Source of the DNA: Tunturibacter gelidoferens
Lineage (GTDB): Bacteria > Acidobacteriota > Terriglobia > Terriglobales > Acidobacteriaceae
Length of the DNA stretch: 64,000 nucleotides
Reading direction: 5' to 3'
Assembly (NCBI RefSeq): GCF_040358255.1
Contig: NZ_CP132938.1
Location: 3,844,001-3,908,000 of the forward strand
Shown here in pieces: positions 8,359 through 17,282 of this stretch. The notes under the pieces were generated by a model, which had not been told where the DNA came from, searched no databases, and was given only the letters and a program-made list of their open reading frames with translations. Made by a program: the position numbers and the translations under genes. The first letter of the stretch is position 1. Each line of letters begins with the position of its first letter.

Positions 8359-8844
8359 ATGCAGATTTTGCTGCGGGCTCTGCGGTTGTTTGCGATGGTG
8401 GCGTGGGTTGGTGGGCTTGGATTTTTCGCGTTTGTGGTGGCACCGGTGGCTTTTCATAGTCTGCCGAGTGCGCACGAAGCGGGAATGGTGGTGGGCGGAA
8501 CGCTGCGGGTGCTGCACTGGATCGGGCTGGTGGGCGGCGCGATCTTTTATGTGGCGACGGGGCTTTTGTGGCTGCGGGCCGGGGTGACGGCGAGGATGGA
8601 GTTTGCCATCGAGATGATTCTTACCGGGCTGATGATGGCGGGAACATTTTATTCGCAGTTCAAGATACTGCCGGCGATGGAGGTGGACAGGGCGCTGGCG
8701 GGTGGGGCGGTGGAGACGGCTCCGGCGGGGAACGTGGGGCGCGTGGACTTTGAGCGGCTGCATGTGTTGTCGGAGAGGCTGGAGGGGTTCGTCTTTTTTT
8801 GCGGGTTGGGTGTGGTGTTTGTGCTGTCTCGTGAGTCGCAGTAG
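8359..8844 (+). CDS. DUF4149-like four-helix membrane protein
   Basis: A 161-aa hydrophobic protein with about four membrane segments. The N-terminus (LRALRLFAMVAWVGGLGFFAFVVAPVAF) matches the pattern of DUF4149/TMEM205-like proteins, where a first helix is followed by APVAF and a second helix begins after a short polar stretch. The function of the family is not established. ATG at 8359 falls one base after the htpX stop, and an upstream TTG inside htpX is less likely. It probably shares the htpX transcript. Confidence 0.7.
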   Translation: MQILLRALRLFAMVAWVGGLGFFAFVVAPVAFHSLPSAHEAGMVVGGTLRVLHWIGLVGGAIFYVATGLLWLRAGVTARMEFAIEMILTGLMMAGTFYSQFKILPAMEVDRALAGGAVETAPAGNVGRVDFERLHVLSERLEGFVFFCGLGVVFVLSRESQ

Positions 8845-8964
8845 GAGACGGTAGAATCGTAAGAACATGGAGATCTGTGAGATTGGTTTGCTGCGGCTTG
8901 ACGCGGGCGCGTTATTTATTGGGATGGGTGGCGATGCGCTGAGCGTCGGCCGGAGGAGTTAGCG

Positions 8965-9693
8965 GTGTCGGCGCTGTGGTTGAGCCTGACACTGGGGCTG
9001 GTGGCGGGACTGGCAGATTATCTGGGTGGATTTTTGTTGGTTCGGCAGTCGCCTTCGGCGCGGGCTTTGCGCTACTTTGTCGCGCTGGGTGCGGGTTTTA
9101 TGCTGGCGGCGGCGGTGCTGGAGATGATCCCGGAGGGGCTGCGGGTGAATGCGCGGTTCGCTCCGCTGTTGATTCTGGCGGGGTACTGCGGGGTGCATCT
9201 GCTGGAACATTCGCTGGTGCCTCACTTTCACTTTGGGGAGGAGACGCACCACCACGAGTTTCTTTCTGCGAAGACGAGCTACTCGGTTCTGCTGGGATTG
9301 GCGACGCACACTTTTTTTGATGGAGTGGCGATTGGGTCGGGGTTTGTGCTGTCGCATTGGCTGGGGTGGATTCTGTTCTTCGCGGTGTTCCTGCATAAGA
9401 TTCCCGAGGGTTTTACGATGGCGAGCGTGATGCTGGCCGGTGGTCGAGGGCCGGCGGCGGCGTTGAACTCGGCTCTATTTCTGGGGGCGATGACTGTGCT
9501 GGGCGTGCTCGTGATTAATCTCGAGCCTGACTGGGTGCGGGTGGGGCTGCCGCTGTCGGCCGGAGTGACGATCTACGTTGCGGCTACCGATCTGGTGCCG
9601 GAAGTGAACCGGGAGCCGGGTTTGCGGATGGCGCTGGTCTTCTTTGTTGGGGTGGTGGTGTTTTTTATTCTGCGGCTGCTGGGGCCTGGATAG
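8965..9693 (+). CDS. ZIP family divalent metal transporter
   Basis: Inner-membrane importer, probably of zinc or related divalent metals, similar to ZupT. The 242-aa protein has about eight membrane segments, a His-rich loop (HFHFGEETHHHEF, about residues 88-100) and the two metal-site helices THTFFDGVAIG and HKIPEGF. The GTG start at 8965 has GGAGGAG about six bases upstream. A 31-codon reading frame (8867-8962) ends two bases before this start and its stop lies in the ribosome site. Metal specificity cannot be read from sequence. Confidence 0.88.
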   Translation: MSALWLSLTLGLVAGLADYLGGFLLVRQSPSARALRYFVALGAGFMLAAAVLEMIPEGLRVNARFAPLLILAGYCGVHLLEHSLVPHFHFGEETHHHEFLSAKTSYSVLLGLATHTFFDGVAIGSGFVLSHWLGWILFFAVFLHKIPEGFTMASVMLAGGRGPAAALNSALFLGAMTVLGVLVINLEPDWVRVGLPLSAGVTIYVAATDLVPEVNREPGLRMALVFFVGVVVFFILRLLGPG

Positions 9694-9757
9694 TTGCTGA
9701 GGCGCTGGCTTTAGAGCGAATTTCGGTTGGTATAAAGCTGCCGAAAAAAGGGCAAAA

Positions 9758-9793
9758 GCAGATTCCTCCGCTTCGCTGCGGAATGACAACAAA
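9758..9793. repeat. 36-bp hairpin repeat, copy 1 of an identical pair
   Basis: The unit runs from gcagattcctccgc through ttcgctgcgg to aatgacaacaaa. The tccgc/gcgga arms can pair around a short loop. It is identical over 36 bases to the copy at 9837-9872, 43 bp further on. Both lie between the converging ZIP transporter and NHL-protein genes, where they could serve as bidirectional hairpins. Confidence 0.85.
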
Positions 9794-9836
9794 AGGGCAA
9801 GCAACGACAACTGCAACGGCAACGGCATCTACAACC

Positions 9837-9872
9837 GCAGATTCCTCCGCTTCGCTGCGGAATGACAACAAA
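9837..9872. repeat. 36-bp hairpin repeat, copy 2
   Basis: This unit is identical to the one at 9758-9793. The spacer between them is A- and C-rich and contains smaller repeats such as gcaacgacaactgcaacggcaacggc. The copy ends 40 bp beyond the 3' end of the leftward NHL-repeat gene. Confidence 0.85.
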
Positions 9873-9912
9873 TGAGCAGCAGAACACCCTCTATAGCAAC
9901 GGGAGATTTGCT

Positions 9913-12399
9913 CTAGCTGGCGGGATCGAGAACGAGGGTTACGGTCGCGGAGTGTTGCAGGGAGCTCCCGGTTGGGGAGGTAGCTGTGCCGGTGACCGTG
10001 ATGGTGTAGCTTTTGGCGGGAGTGGTCAGGAGTGGGTCGGTTTTGATGCGGTCTCCGCAGCCGGTGGCGAGCGACAGGGTGACGCTGGCGATGATGAAGA
10101 GGACGAGTTTTGTGGCGGCGGTGTATTTGCGCCTGCGAAGGGCGAGGCCGGCGATGGGACAGAGGAGAGATACTCCTGCGAGGAATGGTTGGTAGAGGCG
10201 GCGGGGTGAGGGGCCGTTCGTCGCGGAGGTCTTCGGCGTTGCGATCGTCATGGTGAAGGCGTTGGGCGTGGCGCCGGGAGGCAGGGTGGCGGGGTTGAAG
10301 GAGGCGGTGGCGAGATTCGGCAGGCCGGTGGCGGCGAGTGTGATGGGGCTGGATAGATTGTTCTGGGTCTGAACGGCGAAGGTAAAGCTGGCGCTGGCGC
10401 CGGAGAGGATGGTTTGCGCGGTGCTGCCGGTGGCGGAGAGGGCGAAGTCGGGAGATGGGGGAGCTGTTCCTACTGTGATCAGTTGGGGTGCAGATTCGCT
10501 GGGGGTGAAGTTTGAGCTGCCGTCATAGACAGCGATAAAGGTGTGAGCGCCCTGGGCTAGGGTGGTGGTGAGGAAGACGGCGTCTCCAGAAGAGGAGAGC
10601 GGCGTGGTGAAGAGGGGGCTGTTGCCATCGAGCAGGGTGACCGAACCGAGTGGAGTGCCGGTGGTGCTGCTGGCAACGTGCACCGTGAGGGTGACCGTCG
10701 ATCCGGTGGTGCCGGTGGCTACAAGGTCGCTGAGCGTGATGAGGGTGTGGGCGGGGGTGATGGTGAGGGATGCGGAGGGAGCGGCGACGGTGTAGTTCCC
10801 TGCTGCTGAGCCGGTGAGAACGGGCGTGATGGGATAGGTGCCGACGGGCGATCCGGCGGAAGCGGTGGTGAAGGTGACGGTGAGAGCTGCGGCGTCTTGA
10901 GGAAGGACTCCGGTTAGAGTGCCGCTGATGCTCGGGATCGGTTGGCCGTAGGTGAGGGAGATGGGGGTGATGATTGCGGTGAGTTGCTGCGGGGCGATGG
11001 TGAGGGCGAATGCGGGGCTCTGTGCGGAGGGATGGGTATGGTCGCCGGAGTAGGTTGCAGTGAGAGTGTAGGCGCCGGCGGGCAAGCTTGTGGTTGGGAG
11101 AGTTGCGGTGTTGGAGACGAGAGCGGCGGTACCGAGGGTCTTCGTCGTGGCGCTGGTGGTTTCGAGAAAGGTGATGCTGCCGGTGGCGGGGCTGGTGGCG
11201 AGCGAGGCTGTGAGTTGGCCGGTGCCGTAGGGGATGACGGAGGGAGCTGTGAGGGTGAGCGCTCCGGGGGCGGTGGAACCAAGGCCTGCGATGGTGGTGA
11301 TGGTGCTGCTTGAGGCGGGTTGGGTCTCGACCTGACGAATGCGCTGGTTGCCGGTGTCGGAGAGGGTGAGGTTATTGGCGGGAGAGAGCGATGTTGCGGT
11401 GGGACTGTCCAGGGATGCGGCGGTTGGGGGACCGTTGTCGCCGGCGAAGGCCTGAGTGCCGTCGCCGACGACGGTGGTGATGAGGCCGGTGACGGCGTCG
11501 ATGCGACGGATCCGGTGGTTCGCGGTGTCGGCGAGATAGAGGTTGCCCGAGGCGTCGGCGGTGAGGCCGTGTGGGAGCGCGAGGGTCGCGGCAGTGGCGG
11601 GGGTGGTGTCGCCGGAGAAGCCTGGCAGTCCGGTGCCGGCGATGGTTGTGATGATGCCGGTGCTGGAGGTGATCTTGCGGATGCGATGGTTGTGAGTATC
11701 GGCGAGGTAGAGGTTGTTGGAGGTGTCGACGGCGATGCCTGTGGGCGAGTCGATGGCGGCTGAGATGGCGAGGACGCCGTCGCCGGAGTAGCCTTGCGTG
11801 CCAGTGCCCGCGATGGTGGTGATGAGGCCGGTGGCGGAGGTGATCCTGCGGATGCGGTGATTGCCGGTGTCGGCGAGGTAGAGATTGCCGGAGGCGTCGG
11901 TCGCGAGAGCGGTGGGGAGGTTGAGTTGGGAGGAGAGTGCGGGGGCGCCGTCTCCTGAGAAGCCAGAGGTGGTGCCGGCGATGGTTGTGATGATGCCGGT
12001 GGTGAGGTTGAGTTTGCGGATGCGGTGGTTGTGTGTGTCCGCTATGTAGAGGTCGTTTGCGGTGTCGAGGGCGAGGCCTTGGGGAGAGTCGAGGGTTGCG
12101 GTGGTGGCGGGGCCCGTATCGCCAGAGAAGCCTTGCGTGCCGGTGCCCGCGATGGTCGTGATGTTGCCGACCGTGTCGACCTTGCGGATGACGTAGTTTC
12201 CGGTCTCGGCGAAGTAGAGGTTGCCGACTGAATCGAAGACGATGGCGGAAGGGAGGACGAGGGGGATGGTCAGCGCTGAGACGGAGGTGGTCTGGGCTGG
12301 GAGGCTCGAAAGGGACAGGAGGGAGAGCAGGAGAACGAGTGCGATCCTGAGTGGTACGGGTTCGGCGCGAAGAGGGTGAGGGATGCTCTGCTTACCCAT
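9913..12399 (-). CDS. Exported NHL-repeat beta-propeller with MBG and Ig-like domains
   Basis: An 828-aa secreted or surface protein. A signal peptide (residues about 15-36) is followed by six NHL-type blades (about 45-380), each with the pattern LYLADTGNHRIRRI and TTIAGTG.GFSGD. An Ig-like part, an MBG-like domain (ITPISLTYGQPIPSISGTL, about 480-560) and a further Ig-like repeat with GSVTLLDG follow. The C-terminal 100 residues hold a hydrophobic segment, an RRRK cluster, a second hydrophobic segment ending in ATGCG, and a final beta strand region. Such proteins bind partners or matrix; no enzyme site is visible. It lies downstream of another leftward propeller gene, separated by a hairpin. 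Confidence 0.8.
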   Translation of the reverse strand: MGKQSIPHPLRAEPVPLRIALVLLLSLLSLSSLPAQTTSVSALTIPLVLPSAIVFDSVGNLYFAETGNYVIRKVDTVGNITTIAGTGTQGFSGDTGPATTATLDSPQGLALDTANDLYIADTHNHRIRKLNLTTGIITTIAGTTSGFSGDGAPALSSQLNLPTALATDASGNLYLADTGNHRIRRITSATGLITTIAGTGTQGYSGDGVLAISAAIDSPTGIAVDTSNNLYLADTHNHRIRKITSSTGIITTIAGTGLPGFSGDTTPATAATLALPHGLTADASGNLYLADTANHRIRRIDAVTGLITTVVGDGTQAFAGDNGPPTAASLDSPTATSLSPANNLTLSDTGNQRIRQVETQPASSSTITTIAGLGSTAPGALTLTAPSVIPYGTGQLTASLATSPATGSITFLETTSATTKTLGTAALVSNTATLPTTSLPAGAYTLTATYSGDHTHPSAQSPAFALTIAPQQLTAIITPISLTYGQPIPSISGTLTGVLPQDAAALTVTFTTASAGSPVGTYPITPVLTGSAAGNYTVAAPSASLTITPAHTLITLSDLVATGTTGSTVTLTVHVASSTTGTPLGSVTLLDGNSPLFTTPLSSSGDAVFLTTTLAQGAHTFIAVYDGSSNFTPSESAPQLITVGTAPPSPDFALSATGSTAQTILSGASASFTFAVQTQNNLSSPITLAATGLPNLATASFNPATLPPGATPNAFTMTIATPKTSATNGPSPRRLYQPFLAGVSLLCPIAGLALRRRKYTAATKLVLFIIASVTLSLATGCGDRIKTDPLLTTPAKSYTITVTGTATSPTGSSLQHSATVTLVLDPAS

Positions 12400-12533
12400 A
12401 AAGACTGGTCAAAGGAACTCTGCGGAGAGGATGTTGGTGGTGGTTTGGTTGCAACTAGACCTACTTTACCGGAAGAAGTGGAGCTATGAATGCGGGAGGT
12501 GCAGGATCGTAGACGAAGGCCGGTCCTGAATGG

Positions 12534-12567
12534 AGAAGACCCCGGAAGAGTGCCTCCGGGGTCTTCT
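12534..12567 (-). terminator. Strong hairpin between the two propeller genes
   Basis: A perfect 13-bp stem is formed by agaagaccccgga (12534-12546) and tccggggtcttct (12555-12567) with an 8-base loop. It lies 22 bp beyond the stop of the leftward gene at 12589. A clean T-run is missing on either strand, so it may act as a terminator or as an mRNA-end stabiliser. Confidence 0.6.
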
Positions 12568-12588
12568 ACTGTTTGGTTCGGCGTTAGG

Positions 12589-14706
12589 TTAGGGGATAGC
12601 CTGGAAGCGGCCGTTCTTCAAACCGAGCGCGTAGGGCTGGAAGACGGGGACGCCACCACCAACGATCTCGGTAATGAAGTTCGTACCATCGCCTGCGACC
12701 CAGACGTTGCCTGCCTGGTCGACCGCGAGGGCACGGCCGGAGGTCAGGAAGGTCGAGGCCTTCTGGTAGCCGGTGGAGGGTGAGAGCCCAGTTGCGGTGT
12801 TCTGGCTTCCGAGTTCGCTTACGCTACCGGTGCCGGTACCGTTTGCATTGTTGGGGATCCAGACGTTGAGACGACCATCGACTGCGATGGAGGTCGGGGT
12901 GGCGATGCCGATGGTTCCCGGAGTGTTGAAGGGGAATCCACCATTGATAGGCGCGGTGTAGCCGCTAGATGCGGTTAGCCCGGTGATGGCACCACTGTCG
13001 ATGGCCGAGACGAAGAGGTTGTTTTGAGGTCCGAGAGAGAGACCGTAGGAGTTGCCGGAGGTGGAGATGGGGCTGGTGACAAATCCATTCAGGTTTCCGA
13101 CTGCAGCGCTTGGCGAGACCTCAGCGACAGAGGTTGTTCCCGTCGAGACGAAGATGTTGCCCTGTACTGTGACGCCAGCTGTCCGCTGCAAATCCGGCAT
13201 GAGGCGAACCGGGTTGGTACCGACACCGTTTGAGATCTGGACCGGGGCAACGGCAGAGGCGGCCGCTGCTGCGCCGGGGATTCTGTAGAGAGAACCGACG
13301 GAGCCGGAGACTGCGGTGAAGTAGACGTTTCCGAGGCCATCCGCAGTTACACCGATGGGCGATACCGTGGTCGGGAAGGCAAGAGTGGTGCCATTGTTGT
13401 ACCGGTAGAGGCTGGTGCCGGAGCCGAACCAGGTGTTACCTGCCGAATCGAGGACTGCACCGCCCAGAGAGCCGCCGCTGCCGAGGAAGACGCAGGTGGT
13501 GGGGATGCCGGCGCTCGAGATCTGGGAGAGGTTACCGGATGCAGCTTGTGAGTTGGCGATCCAAACGTTGTCAGCGGCGTCGATGTTGATGTCGATCGGC
13601 CCGCTGATGAAGCCACCCGGGGTGGAAGCGGTTCCGCAGGTGCTGGTGCTGGAGAAGCTGATAGCGATGGTCCAGTCCGTGGGCTGGGTAGCGAGCGCCG
13701 GTTGATAGGGGCCGCTGACTCCACCCGCGAGACCGAAGAGAGTGGGGATGTTGGAGGTGCCGCCACTGGTACTGGTCGGGTTGGACAAAAGATAGTAGAT
13801 CGCCTGGAGAGTGGTAGTCGCAGTGGGGAGAGTGCCATGTGCGAAGTTAGAGGTGTAGGCGGAGTTCGGTGGAGTCGCAGCCCCAAAGAGCGAAGTGCAG
13901 GCTGCCGAAGAGGCGGATGCGGTGTTGATGCAGGCGGAGAGAATATTTGCGAGCAGGTTGACTTTGCCAGGCTCCGGAGTCGCGGTGACCGTGACAGCCG
14001 GATTGATGTTGCCTGTGGCGGATGCGCTCAGCGTGGTTGAAGTCACGGAGGCACCTGTGGCTAGATTGGCAAGAAGAGCGATCGTATTGGGGATGGCCGT
14101 GATGATGGCGGTCTGTTGGGTTGTACCGTCGGCGGCGATGCTCTCTGTGGTGGGATCGAAGAATCCCTGATAGGCGGCCATTGTGGCTACGGTCGTCACT
14201 TCGGTCATGTCGATGAAGGTGGATCCGGTAAGCGTATTGCAAGGACCGAAGACAGAGATAAATTCGGCTGCTGCATTGTTCTGGCTGGAGTCACCGTTGT
14301 TTTGCGTGTTTCCGCCCGTGGAGATGACGTAGACGAGGGGTGAGATTCCTACGCTCGTTGGGCAGGAGAACGTGCTGGTGGAACCGTTATCCGCGGGATT
14401 GCCGTTGGTTGTGTCTTTCGTGAAGCCGAAGGACCCGGCGGCGTCTGTCGTGGTGGTGGCGCCAAGGGTGGGAGGGAAGCCCGATTTCTGACCAGCGTAA
14501 TACAGCTTGACCGTAGCCCCCACGACCGGCTGATTTCCTCCATGAATCTTCCCACCGAGAGCAGCGGGGGAGCTGGCGGGGCTAACGATGGAAGGCGCAG
14601 TCGAGGCCATATTCGAGCAGCCTGCGGTGAAGACCGCGCTCGATGCCATAAGCGCGAGCAGATTTCGCTTTGAGCCCGTCAGCCGGGCGAAAGAATTGCC
14701 AATCAT
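12589..14706 (-). CDS. Exported lipoprotein with NHL/Vgb-like beta-propeller
   Basis: A 705-aa protein. The N-terminus has a positively charged start, a hydrophobic stretch and a lipobox-like FTAGC near residue 30, so it is probably a lipoprotein. A Ser/Ala/Thr-rich region follows; residues about 370-700 contain propeller-style strands (NVWIANSQAASG, GNTWFGSG, LNVWIPNN, GNVWVAGDG) as in NHL or virginiamycin B lyase-like propellers. No catalytic site is evident. ATG at 14706 is chosen for its CGGAGGG eight bases upstream; the open frame reaches 14748 without such a site. Confidence 0.75.
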   Translation of the reverse strand: MIGNSFARLTGSKRNLLALMASSAVFTAGCSNMASTAPSIVSPASSPAALGGKIHGGNQPVVGATVKLYYAGQKSGFPPTLGATTTTDAAGSFGFTKDTTNGNPADNGSTSTFSCPTSVGISPLVYVISTGGNTQNNGDSSQNNAAAEFISVFGPCNTLTGSTFIDMTEVTTVATMAAYQGFFDPTTESIAADGTTQQTAIITAIPNTIALLANLATGASVTSTTLSASATGNINPAVTVTATPEPGKVNLLANILSACINTASASSAACTSLFGAATPPNSAYTSNFAHGTLPTATTTLQAIYYLLSNPTSTSGGTSNIPTLFGLAGGVSGPYQPALATQPTDWTIAISFSSTSTCGTASTPGGFISGPIDINIDAADNVWIANSQAASGNLSQISSAGIPTTCVFLGSGGSLGGAVLDSAGNTWFGSGTSLYRYNNGTTLAFPTTVSPIGVTADGLGNVYFTAVSGSVGSLYRIPGAAAAASAVAPVQISNGVGTNPVRLMPDLQRTAGVTVQGNIFVSTGTTSVAEVSPSAAVGNLNGFVTSPISTSGNSYGLSLGPQNNLFVSAIDSGAITGLTASSGYTAPINGGFPFNTPGTIGIATPTSIAVDGRLNVWIPNNANGTGTGSVSELGSQNTATGLSPSTGYQKASTFLTSGRALAVDQAGNVWVAGDGTNFITEIVGGGVPVFQPYALGLKNGRFQAIP

Positions 14707-15375
14707 GGGTGTTCCCTCCGAAAGGTGGTAGTGCGGTTTGCTGTTCAAAGTAATGGTTGTGCTGACCAGCGGGACGACGTCGAATCAAGAGTGAAACAGG
14801 CTGGGGAAAAAGATATCGTATTGCTAGTCAATGCAAGAGTTCTATGAAGCAACTGGAACTTCCTTCGATAACGGAGCCTCTTCGGGTCGGAGGGCCCCTG
14901 AGGGGGAGGACAGTTACAAGACAACTGAAACCTTTTCAACATCTCATGATGGAGCATACCCGAGGTTGGCCATTCTGTTGCTAAATAACTCGTGACACTT
15001 TTGGGTCATTCGTGTGGCGTGTGTTAAAGCGGTGACCGGGACAGCTATAGCAAAAACGAAGGACTCCCGGCAATATGCAACTCTTTGCAGTTTCGTCCGC
15101 TGGCCGTTGATTGAGGATTGTGGGGGCAGAGTCTTCGGCCTGATAAAGTTCGAGATTAGATTTGAAGGAAACTGTAGAGGGCTTGTTGTCGAATTGTCCG
15201 TGGATTTCGATCAGCGTGATTTTGATTGGTGTCGTCAGTCTCGGTCAGATCTTCAAAAAAGGATCGGTTTTACTCTCTGCAGCTCGGGTAAATTACAGAC
15301 AACTTTCGTGAAAGAGAGCTAATCTATCCGAGTAGACTGCTTCGCCAATCAGATCCTTCGCGACCGGAGAAGACC
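14707..15375. other. 669-bp divergent intergenic region
   Basis: This gap separates the leftward propeller lipoprotein from the rightward proline-rich lipoprotein, so it should hold promoters for both. It is lower in GC than the flanking genes. I see no tRNA, riboswitch or convincing terminator. Short open frames within it lack ribosome sites and recognisable domains. Confidence 0.5.
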
Positions 15376-16185
15376 ATGCGTGTGAAATCGATGTATCTTG
15401 CAGCAAGCTTAGCCCTTTCGGCGACTCTACTCTTGGGCGGATGCAAAAGCTCAGCGCCCGCTCCGACGCCGGCGCCGACGCAAAGCCAGAACCCCGATGG
15501 GACGCCTGCGACTCCGACTTCGTCGAGCGCGGCAACCGCGCCGGTTACGCCTGCGGTATCGCCTACGACAGGGATGCCAGCGGTGCCACCACCTCCACCT
15601 CCAGCCTCGGAGCCAGCCGTTGCGGCGGCTCCGCTGCCGCCACCTCCTCCGCCACCTCCCGTCCGATTGACCGCTCCGGCCGGCACTACCGTGACGGTTA
15701 CAGTGACCGAACAGCTTAGTGCCAGCAAGAACAATGTTGGGGATGGATTTACCGGGGTGTTGGCGGCGCCGGTTAAGAGCTCGGGCGGAGGCACGATCTT
15801 CCCGCGTGGGGCGCATGTGGTGGGTACGGTAGTGGCTGCGAAGGGCCGCGGACGGTTCAAGGGGTCAGGTGCACTTGGCATCGCCGTGACCGAGATCGGA
15901 GGTACTACGGTGAGTACGAGCACCTATGAGAAGGAGCAAGCGGGCAAGGGTAAGCGGTCCGCGGGCTTCATTGGCGGCGGTGCCGGCGGTGGCGCTTTGA
16001 TCGGTGGGCTGGCCGGGGGCGGCAAAGGCGCTCTGATCGGCGGCCTGCTGGGCGCCGGCGCTGGAACTGCCGGAGCGGCGTTTACGGGAAACAAGGACGT
16101 TGTAATTCCTTCCGAATCCACGGTGAGCTTTCACTTGACCGCTCCGGTGACGGTCACGGCTCGTTCCAGAGAACCCAGGGAATAA
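15376..16185 (+). CDS. Proline-rich lipoprotein with glycine-zipper segment
   Basis: A 269-aa exported protein of unknown function. A signal peptide with lipobox LLGGC (Cys at about residue 23) is followed by a Pro/Ala/Thr-rich linker with two polyproline runs (about 70-95) and a beta-rich domain (TVTVTVTEQLSASKNNVGDGFTG). A glycine-zipper-like region (GFIGGGAGGGALIGGLAGG and GALIGGLLGAGAG, about 195-235) precedes a C-terminal strand region. Glycine zippers often insert in or contact membranes. The start has GGAGAAG 5-6 bases upstream. A terminator follows directly, so it is transcribed alone. Confidence 0.7.
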   Translation: MRVKSMYLAASLALSATLLLGGCKSSAPAPTPAPTQSQNPDGTPATPTSSSAATAPVTPAVSPTTGMPAVPPPPPPASEPAVAAAPLPPPPPPPPVRLTAPAGTTVTVTVTEQLSASKNNVGDGFTGVLAAPVKSSGGGTIFPRGAHVVGTVVAAKGRGRFKGSGALGIAVTEIGGTTVSTSTYEKEQAGKGKRSAGFIGGGAGGGALIGGLAGGGKGALIGGLLGAGAGTAGAAFTGNKDVVIPSESTVSFHLTAPVTVTARSREPRE

Positions 16186-16206
16186 CGTTTGAAGCTTTCT
16201 CATTCC

Positions 16207-16246
16207 AAAAAGCACCTGCTCTATTGATTGGAGCAGGTGCTTTTTT
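16207..16246 (+). terminator. Rho-independent terminator after the proline-rich lipoprotein gene
   Basis: The stem aaaagcacctgctc (16208-16221) pairs with gagcaggtgctttt (16231-16244) around a 9-base loop and is followed by T residues. It lies about 20 bp after the stop at 16185 and ends before engB at 16300. Confidence 0.9.
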
Positions 16247-16299
16247 GTGTCCGGTTGCGATTTGGAGAGAGCGCGGCCGGATGACGGTAGACTTGAGAG

Positions 16300-16911
16300 A
16301 TGCGGCTGAATCCTGTCTTTCTGTTATCTGCGACCGATGTCGCGCACTTCCCTTCTGAAGCGAAGACCTATGGCGCGCCGGAGGTGGCGTTCCTGGGGCG
16401 CTCGAATGTGGGCAAGTCTTCGCTCATCAATTCCCTGCTTGGTTCGCGCGAGGCGAAGGTGTCGTCGACTCCGGGGCGGACGCGGGCGATCAATTTCTTT
16501 GCGCTGCATGAGGGTTCGGGAGAGAAGATGAAGGTGCGGCCTACTTTGATTTTTGCGGACCTACCCGGGTATGGGTATGCGAAGATCTCGAAGTCGATCT
16601 CGGCGGAGTGGCCCTCGTTTATTGAGCCTTATCTTGCGGAGCGGGAGACGCTGGCGCTTTGCATCTGCCTGGTGGATACGAATATTCCGCCGCAGGAGAA
16701 TGATACTCAGTTGATTACATATTTCAAGCAGACGCAGCGGCCTTATCTGGTGGTGGGGACGAAAGCGGACAAGCTATCGAATAACCAGTTGGCGAAGTCG
16801 GTGGCAGCGCTGAAAAAAGTGCATGAGGTGGAGGAGATTTTGCCGGTGAGCGCGAAGACGGATGCGGGGACGAAGGCGCTTTGGGCGAAGATGATGGAAG
16901 TGGCGGAGTAG
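16300..16911 (+). CDS. engB: Ribosome biogenesis GTPase EngB (YihA/YsxC)
   Basis: Essential small GTPase needed for assembly of the 50S ribosomal subunit. The 203-aa length is normal. All GTPase motifs are present: G1 GRSNVGKS (about residue 33), G2 Thr in STPGRT, G3 DLPGYG, G4 TKADK and G5 VSAKT. The first residues (NPVFLLSATDVAHFP) match the family N-terminus, supporting ATG at 16300, although no strong ribosome site is visible. It is flanked by terminators and appears monocistronic. Confidence 0.95.
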   Translation: MRLNPVFLLSATDVAHFPSEAKTYGAPEVAFLGRSNVGKSSLINSLLGSREAKVSSTPGRTRAINFFALHEGSGEKMKVRPTLIFADLPGYGYAKISKSISAEWPSFIEPYLAERETLALCICLVDTNIPPQENDTQLITYFKQTQRPYLVVGTKADKLSNNQLAKSVAALKKVHEVEEILPVSAKTDAGTKALWAKMMEVAE

Positions 16912-17038
16912 CGGTGTTACTGAACACAAATGGACTACGCTTGGATTGAGTGGGTTTCCGCGTGTCCAAAACACGGCAACGGCAAAGCATGGAGAAGGTG
17001 GGTTAAGAGGGATGAACGGTTAGGGATGATCAGGATTC

Positions 17039-17073
17039 GTCGGGATCCTTCGCTGCGCTCAGGATGACGGCAA
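17039..17073. repeat. 35-bp hairpin repeat (third copy of the 5853/5996 family)
   Basis: The unit runs from gtcgggatccttcgctgcg to ctcaggatgacggcaa and matches the copy at 5996-6030. Read on the opposite strand it would translate as HPERSEGS. It is followed directly by a 20-22-bp tandem array. Confidence 0.85.
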
Positions 17074-17159
17074 ATACTGGGCTTCCCCATTCCACATACG
17101 TGGCTTCGGCGTTCCACATACTGGCTTCGCCATCCACATACTGGGCTTCGCCGTTCTAC
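17074..17159. repeat. Tandem array of four 20-22-bp units
   Basis: Units begin at 17074, 17096, 17118 and 17138 and follow the pattern atactgggcttcgccattccac with small changes; the third unit is 20 bp. The array abuts the hairpin repeat on its left and is non-coding. It occupies the gap between the converging engB and ino1 genes. Confidence 0.8.
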
Positions 17160-17217
17160 TTTGTTTGAAGGGAAAATAACGACGTCAAAGACGATAGAGC
17201 TAGCAGCAGCGGAAGAA

Positions 17218-17257
17218 GCAGCCGTGACGATTTGTCCGTCGCGGCTGCTTTTTTTTG
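17218..17257 (+). terminator. Hairpin with T-run between engB and ino1
   Basis: The arm agcagccgtgacg (17218-17230) pairs with cgtcgcggctgct (17238-17250), with one G-T pair, and is followed by eight T residues. Orientation fits rightward transcripts; it is also close to the 3' end of leftward ino1 (17283) but has no T-run in that direction. Confidence 0.75.
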
Positions 17258-17282
17258 TTCGGTGGTTTTGGATCGGGTTTGG

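Noticed and set aside
15014..15322. 102-codon frame in the gap before the proline-rich lipoprotein
   Set aside because: No ribosome site and no similarity to any family; composition fits non-coding DNA.
17074..17159. Possible CRISPR array from four similar units
   Set aside because: There are no unique spacers between the units and no cas genes.
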